NCBI GenBank assembly: GCA_017940385.1
Contig: JAGAYS010000029.1
Coordinates: forward strand, 1-64,000
Length of the DNA stretch: 64,000 bases
Direction of reading: 5' to 3'
DNA from: Ruminobacter sp.
GTDB taxonomy: Bacteria > Pseudomonadota > Gammaproteobacteria > Enterobacterales > Succinivibrionaceae
A program made the position numbers and the translations under genes. Under the pieces are notes generated by a model. That model saw nothing but the letters and a program-made list of their open reading frames with translations, was not told the DNA's origin and searched no databases. Positions 1 to 9,133 of this stretch are shown here, piece after piece (position 1 is the first letter of the stretch; every line of letters starts with the position of its first letter).

Positions 1-1769
1 ATGCCATAGCCAATCCGGACGTCACCGCAATCTTCTACGGTGACAGTAAAATCTCCTACGGCGTACTTTACGCTTCGGTGATGCGTGTGGCCGGCATGCT
101 TGTTCAGAACGGCGTTAAGCCTCTTGACAGGGTCGCCGTCTCCGTTGCCCGCGGTCCTCTGCAGATCATCTCCGTGCTCGCAGTCCTCGCAGCCGGTGCC
201 GTGTACGTTCCGGTTTCCGTGACACAGCCTTCAGCACGTAAGAACAGAATCCTTTCCAGGGCTCTCATCAAAACCGTGCTCACCACGGAACCTTTCGAAC
301 CTGCAGACGGTATCAGTGCGACATTCCTTGACCCTATGGAGGCTTCACACTGCAAACCTCTCGACAAGCCGGTTCGCGTTTCTCCTGATTCCGCAGCCTA
401 CATCATCTTTACCTCAGGTTCCACCGGTGAACCTAAGGGCGTGGAAATCAGTCACCGCGGTGCCATGAACACCATACTCGACGTTACCGGCCGTGCCGGC
501 ATCAGCTCTTCAAGCTGTGCCATGGCCATCTCCGCAATGGACTTCGACCTCTCAGTATTCGACGTCTTCGGTATCCTCGGTGCCGGCGGCAGACTCGTGG
601 TCATAGATGAGGAGGAACGCCGTGACGCGGCTCTCTGGCTTGACCTCGTTCATCAGCACGGCGTTAACGTCTGGAACTCCGTTCCGGTTCTCCTCGACAT
701 GCTCCTCGTGGCTGCCGGTAACGACAGCCGCAAACTCCCTCTCAGAACCGTGATGCTTTCAGGTGACTGGATTGGTCTCGACCTCCCTCAGCGTCTCGCC
801 AACTGCTGTGGCGGTAACCTTCCTTACTTCATGGCCATGGGCGGCGCCACCGAAGGCAGTATCTGGTCAAACCTCTTTACCGTTACCCTGCCTCTCGATC
901 CGAAACTCAAATCAATCCCTTACGGTTACCCTCTCGCCAACCAGCGCTACCGCGTGGTTGACTCCCTGGGCAGGGACTGCCCTGACTTCGTTCCGGGTGA
1001 ACTCCTCATCGGCGGTACCGGCGTGGCCCTAGGCTATGCAAACTCTCCTGAAATCACCGCCGAACGCTTCTTCACCGAAAACGGTGAACGCTGGTACCGT
1101 ACCGGTGACCGCGGCAGATATCTTGCCAACGGCTGTCTCGAATTCCTCGGCAGAAAGGACCATCAGGTCAAGGTAAGAGGACATCGTATCGAACTCGGAG
1201 AAATCGAAGCCGCACTGACCTCCGTCAGCGGCATCAACCGTGCCGTGGCGGTTACCGTAAGCAATCCGCCTCAGCTTGCCGTGGCGGTGGAAACCGACTC
1301 AGGCGTTTCCATGACTGCCGACGAACTCAAAAACGCACTTTCCGGCATCGTGCCTGAATACATGGTTCCTAACCACATCGGGTTCTACGAAACACTGCCT
1401 GTCAGTGCCAACGGCAAGATCGACCGCAAGGCCATCATCAGTGAACTCAACAGTAAATCCATCATTGCGAGGGAAGAAGATTTACCACAGGGAGAGCTTG
1501 AAATAAGAATCGCCGACATCTGGAAGAAGATCCTAAAGATTGAAAACATTTCAAGAAATGACGACTTCTTTACAGCGGGTGGAGACAGTCTTAGTGCAAC
1601 CAAATTTGTTCAGACATTACAGCTCGAAAACATAACTTCCGAACCGCTGCCGCTGAGAACGTTGTTCTCAGCGCCTACCGTAGCCTCAATTTCAGGTTAC
1701 ATAGAGAACAATAACCTTAGGGCCGAAGCATGTTCAGAAGGAAACTCATTCGAAGAAGGGACACTTTAA
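1..1769 (+). CDS. NRPS subunit, adenylation-PCP end (5' part outside window)
   Basis: The reading frame (codons from base 3) is already open at the window edge, so the N-terminus and any upstream domains are missing. What remains is an adenylation (A) domain and a peptidyl carrier protein (PCP). Visible A motifs are FTSGSTGEPKG (A3), FDLSVFDVFG (A4), GGATEGSIW (A5), YRTGDRGRY (A7), the GRKDHQVKVRGHR region (A8) and NGKIDRK (A10). The PCP has GGDSLSA, with its phosphopantetheine serine at codon 1587-1589. Reading the ten specificity positions by eye gives D-L-F-N-M-S-M-I-W-K, close to the cysteine code of the yersiniabactin and pyochelin synthetases (DLYNMSLIWK). A8 to A10 spacing is normal, so no methyltransferase or epimerase domain is embedded. 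The gene ends one base before the next synthetase gene. Base composition changes sharply near 1440, between the A and PCP domains. Confidence 0.93.
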   Translation, partial: AIANPDVTAIFYGDSKISYGVLYASVMRVAGMLVQNGVKPLDRVAVSVARGPLQIISVLAVLAAGAVYVPVSVTQPSARKNRILSRALIKTVLTTEPFEPADGISATFLDPMEASHCKPLDKPVRVSPDSAAYIIFTSGSTGEPKGVEISHRGAMNTILDVTGRAGISSSSCAMAISAMDFDLSVFDVFGILGAGGRLVVIDEEERRDAALWLDLVHQHGVNVWNSVPVLLDMLLVAAGNDSRKLPLRTVMLSGDWIGLDLPQRLANCCGGNLPYFMAMGGATEGSIWSNLFTVTLPLDPKLKSIPYGYPLANQRYRVVDSLGRDCPDFVPGELLIGGTGVALGYANSPEITAERFFTENGERWYRTGDRGRYLANGCLEFLGRKDHQVKVRGHRIELGEIEAALTSVSGINRAVAVTVSNPPQLAVAVETDSGVSMTADELKNALSGIVPEYMVPNHIGFYETLPVSANGKIDRKAIISELNSKSIIAREEDLPQGELEIRIADIWKKILKIENISRNDDFFTAGGDSLSATKFVQTLQLENITSEPLPLRTLFSAPTVASISGYIENNNLRAEACSEGNSFEEGTL

Positions 1770-1770
1770 T

Positions 1771-4700
1771 ATGACATTAAACAGACAGGGCATCATCAGC
1801 CTTATGGAAGATTTTGCTTCCAGAAACATTTATCTGTGGACGGATAACGGAGCTTTGAAATTCAAAGCCCCGGCCGGTGCCATGACCAGTGATGACAAGG
1901 CATTAATCAGGGAAAACCGCGATGCCGTAATAAGCTATCTGGAAAAGTTAACCACCATAACTCATGATGCCAATCACCGTTATGATGAATTTCCTCTTAC
2001 TGACCTGCAGCTCGCTTATTCACTCGGCAGAAGCAACATTTACGAATACGGTGGCGTTGGCTGCCACAGCTATTTGGAACTGGAAATGCGCGAACTTGAC
2101 AGAGCCCGTCTTGAAAAGGCATGGCATGGTCTGATTCTGCGTCACGACATGTTAAGGGCGGTAATCTCCAAAAACGGAACCCAGCATGTTCTTAAGGACG
2201 TGAAACTGCCTCACGTTCCTGAACACGACTTCAGAAACATGACGCCTGAAAATGCGGAAAAGGCTCTTCTGAAGATTCGTTCGGAAATGGATCACCGGCT
2301 CTATGACCCGGGCCACTGGCCTCTCTTTGACGTAAGAGCTGTTCAGATGCCTGACAAAGCCATTCTGATTTTCTCAATCGACCTTATAATTGCCGACTTC
2401 GCCAGTATACAGATTCTGCTTGCCGAACTCGGTCAGGCTTACGACAGAGGAGCAGAATCACTTGATCCGCTGCCTTTCACTTTCCGTGACGTGATGTTTG
2501 CCAGAAAGCAGGAACAGAACAATCCGTTCCTAAAGGCTAAACACAGGAAAGACGAGGAATACTGGCTTGAACAGATCCGGACCATGCCTCTTCCTCCTGA
2601 ACTTCCCGTAATTCCGGACAGCGGAAGAAATAATGAAAACATCAGGGTTAGGCGTTTCCATCATTCCATGGACGAAAACAGGTGGAACAGACTCAGACAA
2701 ATCGCGATGGATAAAAAACTCACCGTATCCAGCGTAATTCTGGCAGCATTCTCCGAAGTTCTGGCCAGCTGGTCACGCAGTCCGGATCTGACCATAAACC
2801 TTACCCTGTTCAACCGTCCTGCAGGTGTTCAGAACATTGTGGGCGACTTCATTGACGTTAATGTTCTCGGCATTCGCGGCAGCCAGACCGAATCATTTGC
2901 CGAACGCGTAAGCATGATTCAGAATCGTCTGTGGGAAGACATGGAACACACCGGATTCACCGGCATCAACGTTCTCCGAGCCCTCAGCAAGGAGCACGGC
3001 AAGAACATTCTGGTTCCAGTCGTTTATACCAGTACCCTTGGCGTGAGCAACGATTCTCTCGACAGAAATGACTTCATGAGCGGTGCAAAGCTCCACTACG
3101 GTCTTACCCAGACCCCGCAGGTATGGCTCGACTGTCAGACCACCGAACGCTACAACACCCTGCAGCTGGATTGGGACGTACGCTCAGGAGTGTTCCCGGA
3201 AGGACTGCCGGAAGCAGCTTTTGAAGCCCTTAAAAAGCTTATTGACGACCTTGCCGATCATCCTGAACTCTGGTCGGAGAACAGCGTCGTCACCCTTCCG
3301 GATGAAATGCTTAAGCGTGTTGAAGCACTTAATTCAAACACCCGTGAGCATGAACATCTCTTCCTTCACGAAGGATTGATAAACAATGCCTTAAAAACAC
3401 CTGATGCCGTCGCCGTATTTGCGGCAGACGCCGAACTCAGCTATTCCGACCTTGCCTCGGAAGCTTTGGCAATTGCCGACGAACTCAGGGAAAACGGCGT
3501 AAAGAAAGGTGATAACGTAGCCCTGCTCCTGCCAAAGTCAGCCTCTCAGTTTGCCTGCATTTTCGGGGTGCTCTTTGCTGATGCCGCATATGTGCCAATC
3601 GACGTGTCACAGCCGTTATCTCGCATAGAATCAATCATTAACGATGCAGGCATCAGGGTTATTCTTACCGATGCCGAACACGCCGGAACCGTATACGGAA
3701 AGGATACAGTAAATCTTACCCTCCTTGCAGGCAGTGCGTTCAGTGACGGTACGACCGTAAAATCCAGACTTGCCGGCCTAAGGGATTCACTGGCCGTGAA
3801 CCGCAATGAAACCGCAAGAACCGCCTACATCATCTTCACCTCCGGCACCACCGGCAAACCAAAGGGAGTAATGGTCAGCCACAGAGCCGCCTGGAACACC
3901 ATAAACGAAGTCATCACCCTTAACGGTGTTGATTCCTCCGACAGGATGCTGGGACTGGCAAGTTACGGCTTTGACCTTTCCGTGTGGGACAATTTCGGTA
4001 CCACCCACGCCGGCGCGGCCCTTGTCATGCCTACCGAAGAGGAACGAACAGATCCGGAATGCTGGCTGAATCTTATCGCAAAATACGGCGTTACCCGCTT
4101 AAATACCGTTCCTGCCCAGATGCAGATGCTGACCCAGTGGCTTGAATGGGATGCCGCTTCCAAACTTAAAACTTTAAAAAGCATATTCATGTCCGGTGAC
4201 AAGATCCCAACCACATTGCCTGATGCCATAAGAAAAGCTCACGGCTCCGTAAAAATTGTAAGCATGGGAGGACCTACCGAAACGTCAATCTGGTGCGTGG
4301 AATATCCGATAACTGAAAGTTTTGCCGACAAACCGAGAATTCCTTACGGGAAGCCTCTGGCAAACCATGAAATTTACATTCTGAACAGCCGTATGGAAAT
4401 CTGTCCGGATTACACTCCTGGTGAAATGTACATAGCCGGTTGGGGATTAGCCGAAGGTTACTGTGCCGATCCGGACAAAACCGCAGCATCTTTCATCACC
4501 CATCCGAAAACAGGAAAGAGACTTTACAAATCAGGCGACATCGGCTTCTACACACCTGACGGAATTATTGAAATACTCGGACGTGAGGACGGACAGATTA
4601 AAATTAACGGCTACCGTATTGAACTGAGTGAAATTGAAGCCGCAATTGAGCAGATGTCATTTATACGAACCGTTGCCGCGGTTCCTGTTCATGACCGCAC

Positions 4701-6324
4701 CACCCTGGCAGCAGCGGTAACGCTTGCCGACGGGACAGGCATGACTGCGGAAAACGCAGTGGAAAAAATTAAAAAGGTACTGGCAGAAAAACTTCCGGCA
4801 TACATGATTCCGGAGAATATCAGGGTAATGGAAAAGCTGCCGTTAAGTGCCAACGGCAAAATTAACCGCAAGGCTCTGTCCGCTGAACTCAGCAATATGG
4901 ACATACCGGCCAAAAAGACGGAAAAACCTTTGGACACCAAAATCGAGCAGGATCTGCTTGAAATATGGAGTGACATCCTTAAACACGGGAATATTTCCCG
5001 TTCCGATAACTTCTTCAATATCGGAGGTTCTTCACTTTCCGCAATCACCCTGCTCAGCCGACTCCTAGCAAAAGGATATCCTGCCACCCTGGAGCTCATA
5101 TTCAACCACAGCGTGTTTTCCGACATGGCTGACTGTATGGACAGAACTCAGGCAGAACAGACAGCATGGATTAACAGCATCAATCTCGATGACATGGCAA
5201 CAAAAGCCATGCATGCCATGAACGAGGCTCTGCCGTTTGATCCTGATATAAAGAAACATCGCGTGTTCATGACCGGAGCCACGGGATATCTCGGAACCTA
5301 CATTCTTTCAAGACTTCTGAAGGAAACCGACTGCAGCATGTACCTGCTGGTAAGAGCCGGCACCCCGGCCGAAGGCTACGAGCGTTTACGCAGGGCTGCC
5401 GCCGACAAAAATCAGCCGATACCTGAAAATCTTGAAGAAAGGGTAAAAATATTCAACGGGGCAATGGACAGGCCGCATCTCGGCTTAAACGACGATGACT
5501 ACAAAGTAATTTCAGGCGAGTGCGACACCATCATCCACAACGCATCCATCATCAATCTCATGGATCCCCTGAGCTCAATATTCCCTACCAACGTTCAGGG
5601 CGTGGCCAATATTCTTGAGCTGGCAACTACAGGAAGAATCAAGCAGATTAACTATATCTCCACCATTGCCGTTCACTATGGTCTTGAAAACGTGGATCTG
5701 ACCGCAGTTATTCCTGAAAACACGGACATCCACAGATGGAGGGATCTGGATCTGACCTATGAACAGTCCAAGATTATGGCGGAAAACATATTCTATAAAG
5801 CAAGAAAGAACGGCATTCCGGTAAACATCCTCCGTCCGAGTTCAATCACCTGGGAAAGCGGCTCCAGTGCTCCGTTCATCAACAATGACGCTTTCGTGAA
5901 ATTCTACAAGGCCTGTCTGGCAGCAGGAAGCTATCCTGAGTCTCCTCTCAAGGTAAACATTGTTCCGGTGGATTATGTGGCTGAATGCGTAAGCCTTGCA
6001 ACCGTCAACAGATACGGATCCAGTCTTAACTACCATCTTGTTTCAAAGGACAGCATTGGGGTCAACAGGATTTACTCCTGGCTCGGAGAGCTCGGTTCAA
6101 ACATCGGCAGTCAGGACTTCCACGGCTGGCTTAATGATTTGAGCGACAGTTTCGTGAACGGCTTTATCAGTCTCTACTTTAAAAACGATCTCAGCGACGG
6201 CGGTCATTACAGCTATGACTGTGATGAAGCCAGAAAGCTCCTTGACTACAGAAATCTGGAACCTTTCAACGTAACAAAGAGCTATTTTGAACCGCTGGTT
6301 GAAAAATTCAATAATCGGGCTTAA
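1771..6324 (+). CDS. NRPS: docking-Cy-A-PCP-thioester reductase
   Basis: This 1517-residue synthetase follows the previous gene with almost no gap. Domains in order: a TubC-type N-terminal docking domain (about 1-60); a heterocyclization (Cy) domain (about 70-490) starting FPLTDLQLAYSLGR, with the DxxxxD motif at D204 and D209 replacing the HHxxxDG of ordinary condensation domains; an A domain (about 520-1040) with FTSGTTGKPKG, FDLSVWDNFG, GGPTETSIW and NGKINRK; a PCP with GGSSLSA, modified serine near 1088; and a C-terminal Rossmann thioester reductase (about 1160-1517) with TGATGYLG and a YxxxK pair at Y1330/K1334. The A-domain code reads D-L-W-N-F-S-M-I-W-K, cysteine-like but not exact. 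The Cy domain would condense cysteine and cyclise it to a thiazoline. The reductase would release the chain as an aldehyde or alcohol. Yersiniabactin and pyochelin lines end in thioesterases, so the release step is unusual for this type. Confidence 0.95.
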   Translation: MTLNRQGIISLMEDFASRNIYLWTDNGALKFKAPAGAMTSDDKALIRENRDAVISYLEKLTTITHDANHRYDEFPLTDLQLAYSLGRSNIYEYGGVGCHSYLELEMRELDRARLEKAWHGLILRHDMLRAVISKNGTQHVLKDVKLPHVPEHDFRNMTPENAEKALLKIRSEMDHRLYDPGHWPLFDVRAVQMPDKAILIFSIDLIIADFASIQILLAELGQAYDRGAESLDPLPFTFRDVMFARKQEQNNPFLKAKHRKDEEYWLEQIRTMPLPPELPVIPDSGRNNENIRVRRFHHSMDENRWNRLRQIAMDKKLTVSSVILAAFSEVLASWSRSPDLTINLTLFNRPAGVQNIVGDFIDVNVLGIRGSQTESFAERVSMIQNRLWEDMEHTGFTGINVLRALSKEHGKNILVPVVYTSTLGVSNDSLDRNDFMSGAKLHYGLTQTPQVWLDCQTTERYNTLQLDWDVRSGVFPEGLPEAAFEALKKLIDDLADHPELWSENSVVTLPDEMLKRVEALNSNTREHEHLFLHEGLINNALKTPDAVAVFAADAELSYSDLASEALAIADELRENGVKKGDNVALLLPKSASQFACIFGVLFADAAYVPIDVSQPLSRIESIINDAGIRVILTDAEHAGTVYGKDTVNLTLLAGSAFSDGTTVKSRLAGLRDSLAVNRNETARTAYIIFTSGTTGKPKGVMVSHRAAWNTINEVITLNGVDSSDRMLGLASYGFDLSVWDNFGTTHAGAALVMPTEEERTDPECWLNLIAKYGVTRLNTVPAQMQMLTQWLEWDAASKLKTLKSIFMSGDKIPTTLPDAIRKAHGSVKIVSMGGPTETSIWCVEYPITESFADKPRIPYGKPLANHEIYILNSRMEICPDYTPGEMYIAGWGLAEGYCADPDKTAASFITHPKTGKRLYKSGDIGFYTPDGIIEILGREDGQIKINGYRIELSEIEAAIEQMSFIRTVAAVPVHDRTTLAAAVTLADGTGMTAENAVEKIKKVLAEKLPAYMIPENIRVMEKLPLSANGKINRKALSAELSNMDIPAKKTEKPLDTKIEQDLLEIWSDILKHGNISRSDNFFNIGGSSLSAITLLSRLLAKGYPATLELIFNHSVFSDMADCMDRTQAEQTAWINSINLDDMATKAMHAMNEALPFDPDIKKHRVFMTGATGYLGTYILSRLLKETDCSMYLLVRAGTPAEGYERLRRAAADKNQPIPENLEERVKIFNGAMDRPHLGLNDDDYKVISGECDTIIHNASIINLMDPLSSIFPTNVQGVANILELATTGRIKQINYISTIAVHYGLENVDLTAVIPENTDIHRWRDLDLTYEQSKIMAENIFYKARKNGIPVNILRPSSITWESGSSAPFINNDAFVKFYKACLAAGSYPESPLKVNIVPVDYVAECVSLATVNRYGSSLNYHLVSKDSIGVNRIYSWLGELGSNIGSQDFHGWLNDLSDSFVNGFISLYFKNDLSDGGHYSYDCDEARKLLDYRNLEPFNVTKSYFEPLVEKFNNRA

Positions 6325-6326
6325 TC

Positions 6327-7166
6327 ATGACTGAAGCAGTTTACACTTGTACCGCACCCGTTAAGGGAAATGAAAATAACGGCGGGAACGGATCTGAAGA
6401 CTACACCCGCTGGTGGAGAATATACCGTCGTTCGGAGCATCCGTCGTCTCGGCTAATCTGCCTTCCTCATGCAGGAGGCAGCGCCTCATTCTTCCGTAAC
6501 TGGGCTCAGGAGCTCCCGACAAACATTGAGCTTGCCGCCATCCAGTATCCCGGACACGAGGACAGGCTTAACGAACCGCTTGTCAACGACATGAATGAGC
6601 TGGTGAACGGCATCTGTGATTCCGTATGCCGTGGCGGACTTCTTAACAGGCCTTACATGATTTTCGGGCACAGTATGGGTGGTTACGTAGCCTATGAACT
6701 CTGCAGGGAAATCAGAAAGAGAGGCCTTAAGGAGCCCTATCACGTATTCATATCATCAAGCGAAGCACCGGGACTCAAGAATGATTCCAACTGGCATGAA
6801 AGTTCAGATACGGATCTGCTGACGGAGGTTAGAAGAGTCTACGGTGATGACAACATCTGCCGTGATACGGAAATCGCCGACATGTTCCTTCCGGTAATCC
6901 GCAATGATTATGAGCTTATCGAAAAATGGAATCCTGAAAAAAATCAGGAGCCGTTCAAAATTGATCTTTCCTCCTTCTACGCCGATGCTGATACAGAAAT
7001 GGACAGAATGAAGGCTGAGGGCTGGCAGAATGTTACCAGCAGAAAATTTGAAGCCAGGAAATTCAACGGTAATCATTTCTATCTCATTCAGCACAGAAGA
7101 GAAATCATCAGATCAGTGGCCGATGCCGCCAGACGTCAAAACACCAAGAGATTGATGCTTCCGTAA
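6327..7166 (+). CDS. Type II thioesterase (YbtT-like)
   Basis: An alpha/beta-hydrolase of the GrsT/YbtT type II thioesterase family, 279 residues, slightly longer than usual because of a charged N-terminal extension of about 40 residues. Visible features are the LICLPHAGGSASFFRNW start of the core, QYPGHEDRL, the nucleophile elbow GHSMGG (Ser) and the late GNHFYL histidine. Such enzymes clear misprimed or stalled acyl groups from NRPS carrier proteins. The start is two bases after the stop of the synthetase and a strong terminator follows, so it is the last gene of the operon. It is editing rather than product release, because the upstream synthetase has its own reductase. Confidence 0.9.
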   Translation: MTEAVYTCTAPVKGNENNGGNGSEDYTRWWRIYRRSEHPSSRLICLPHAGGSASFFRNWAQELPTNIELAAIQYPGHEDRLNEPLVNDMNELVNGICDSVCRGGLLNRPYMIFGHSMGGYVAYELCREIRKRGLKEPYHVFISSSEAPGLKNDSNWHESSDTDLLTEVRRVYGDDNICRDTEIADMFLPVIRNDYELIEKWNPEKNQEPFKIDLSSFYADADTEMDRMKAEGWQNVTSRKFEARKFNGNHFYLIQHRREIIRSVADAARRQNTKRLMLP

Positions 7167-7171
7167 CGGTT

Positions 7172-7207
7172 AAGGGAATCCGTCTTCTGACGGATTCCCT
7201 TCTTTAT
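7172..7207 (+). terminator. Terminator of the NRPS operon
   Basis: A perfect 13-bp inverted repeat (7172-7184 with 7189-7201, loop TTCT) is followed by a short T-rich stretch, six bases after the thioesterase stop codon. Confidence 0.85.
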
Positions 7208-7236
7208 CTGCTTTAAAAACGGATATGAACCTTAGA

Positions 7237-8973
7237 AGACACCCTCCGCATACGCAGAAAAGACAACAGTCTGCCCTATACAGTCTCTGAACCTTCTGGA
7301 TCCCCCACATCATATGCGGGAAGGACATCAAAACCGAGCTCAACGGTCTCAACTGTAAGGGTTCCACCCCGCATACGCGGGAAAGACTCGATATCTGCCT
7401 GAAAAAATCCACCTTTCCAAGGATCACCCCCGCATACGCGGGAAAGACCTGTTACCCAATGCGTTAACGTCATTCTGTGCGGGATCACCCCCGCATACGC
7501 GGGAAAGACCTGGGTGCGCACACGGGCGCTTCGGTCTTACGGGGATCACACCCGCATACGCGGGAAAGACTGAATTTTTCAACCTCGGCAGTATATTCCG
7601 CGGGGATCACCCCCGCATACGCGGGAAAGACTACTAAAAATGTGTGTATTGTGCATGACTGCTAGGATCACCCCCGCATACGCGGGAAAGACCAAAAGTG
7701 ATAAGACTGGAGTTCAGTTCCGTTAGGATCACCCCCGCATACGCGGGAAAGACGCGCCCAACGCGGAGCCGCCCCAACCGCCGTTAGGATCACCCCCGCA
7801 TACGCGGGAAAGACCGCTTCCACGGTGGTAGTGCGTTACGTGTGCCAGGATCACCCCCGCATACGCGGGAAAGACAGCTCCATTTTTACTTATCCCCGCC
7901 TGTTTTGGGGATCACCCCCGCATACGCGGGAAAGACCTGTTATTACTTTCTGGTAAGCTTACCTGAAAGGGATCACCCCCGCATACGCGGAAAAGACTAA
8001 AAAACCTCTCAAAGCTTATATTATGCGGTAGGATCACCCCCGCATACGCGGGAAAGACCCGAACGAATATTCAGAGGCAGAACTCACAAAAGGATCACCC
8101 CCGCATACGCGGGAAAGACAGAGGTGCACCCGCAGAAAACCCTGCGATTTAAGGATCACCCCCGCATACGCGGGAAAGACTTGGTAGCATGGTAGCAGGA
8201 TTTTTCCCTATTGGGATCACCCCCGCATACGCGGGAAAGACTTGATAACGGCCACGGTTCAAAAAATAACATGGGGATCACCCCCGCATACGCGGGAAAG
8301 ACCTTTCTGAAAAATCAGTTTATTTAAAAGCTCAAGGATCACCCCCGCATACGCGGGAAAGACTCAGCACTCAGGATGCCATTGAGCTTGCCCTTGGGAT
8401 CACCCCCGCATACGCGGGAAAGACTATCACATCAAACGTACCGTATGAGCTTGATTAGGATCACCCCCGCATACGCGGGAAAGACGTGTCTCCAGCAGAT
8501 AAGAAAGTGAGTATCACAGGATCACCCCCGCATACGCGGGAAAGACTAATCGCATTGAGATGCTTCATTACAGCTTCAAGGATCACCCCCGCATACGCGG
8601 GAAAGACGTATTCTGCACAGCTTATGCAAGATACAACCTAGGATCACCCCCGCATACGCGGGAAAGACCATGCCCACGTTTTTTTAAATAATCGTATATG
8701 AGGATCACCCCCGCATACGCGGGAAAGACTGGCTGTTATGTGCGCACATTACGACATAACCGGGATCACCCCCGCATACGCGGGAAAGACGTCCCGTCTG
8801 CCGCCGTTAATCTGCCCGTTATGGGATCACCCCCGCATACGCGGGAAAGACAACATGAATATTCTTCCGTGCTTATTTCGTCGGGGATCACCCCCGCATA
8901 CGCGGGAAAGACATGAGTACGGCGATCATGTTGCGCGCATCTTCGGGATCACCCCCGCATACGCGGGAAAGAC
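7237..8973 (-). CRISPR. Type I-E CRISPR array, 29 repeats, 28 spacers
   Basis: Repeats recur every 61 bases. On the minus strand each unit starts GTCTTTCCCGCG and ends GGGGGTGATCC (28 fixed bases), aligning position by position with the E. coli type I-E repeat; a 29th variable base and a 32-base spacer follow. Twenty-six repeats starting from 7421 to 8946 are nearly identical (single changes at 7543 and 7970). Three at the left end, 7237-7264, 7298-7326 and 7360-7387, are decayed, as expected for the oldest, leader-distal end. The leader therefore lies to the right, next to cas2, and transcription runs leftward. The variable base is C or T on the array strand in all 26 good repeats. Confidence 0.98.
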
Positions 8974-9133
8974 AGTATAAAGATCCCGAAAAAACACATT
9001 CTCAAGTCAAACCAATGAACAATTTTATTCACTTTGATCATTTACAGCACTAACTTGAAAACAAGTGCTACGATAACACCTATTTTATATCAAATTAAAT
9101 TTTTAAAGAACTTTTGGATTTAGTATCGACATA
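8974..9133 (-). promoter_or_regulatory. CRISPR leader
   Basis: An AT-rich stretch of 160 bases between the first good repeat (8946-8973) and the cas2 stop. Position and composition mark it as the leader, which should hold the array promoter and the integration signals. I see no convincing match to the full IHF consensus. Confidence 0.7.

Noticed and set aside
7276..8980. Open frames through the CRISPR array with peptides such as GITPAYAGKT, DHPRIRGKD and SPPHTRER
   Set aside because: They are translations of the repeat in three frames, a well-known false gene pattern of this repeat type.
8974..9060. Possible IHF site in the leader (GATCAA followed by AGTGAATA on the minus strand)
   Set aside because: The second half of the consensus (TTR) does not match.
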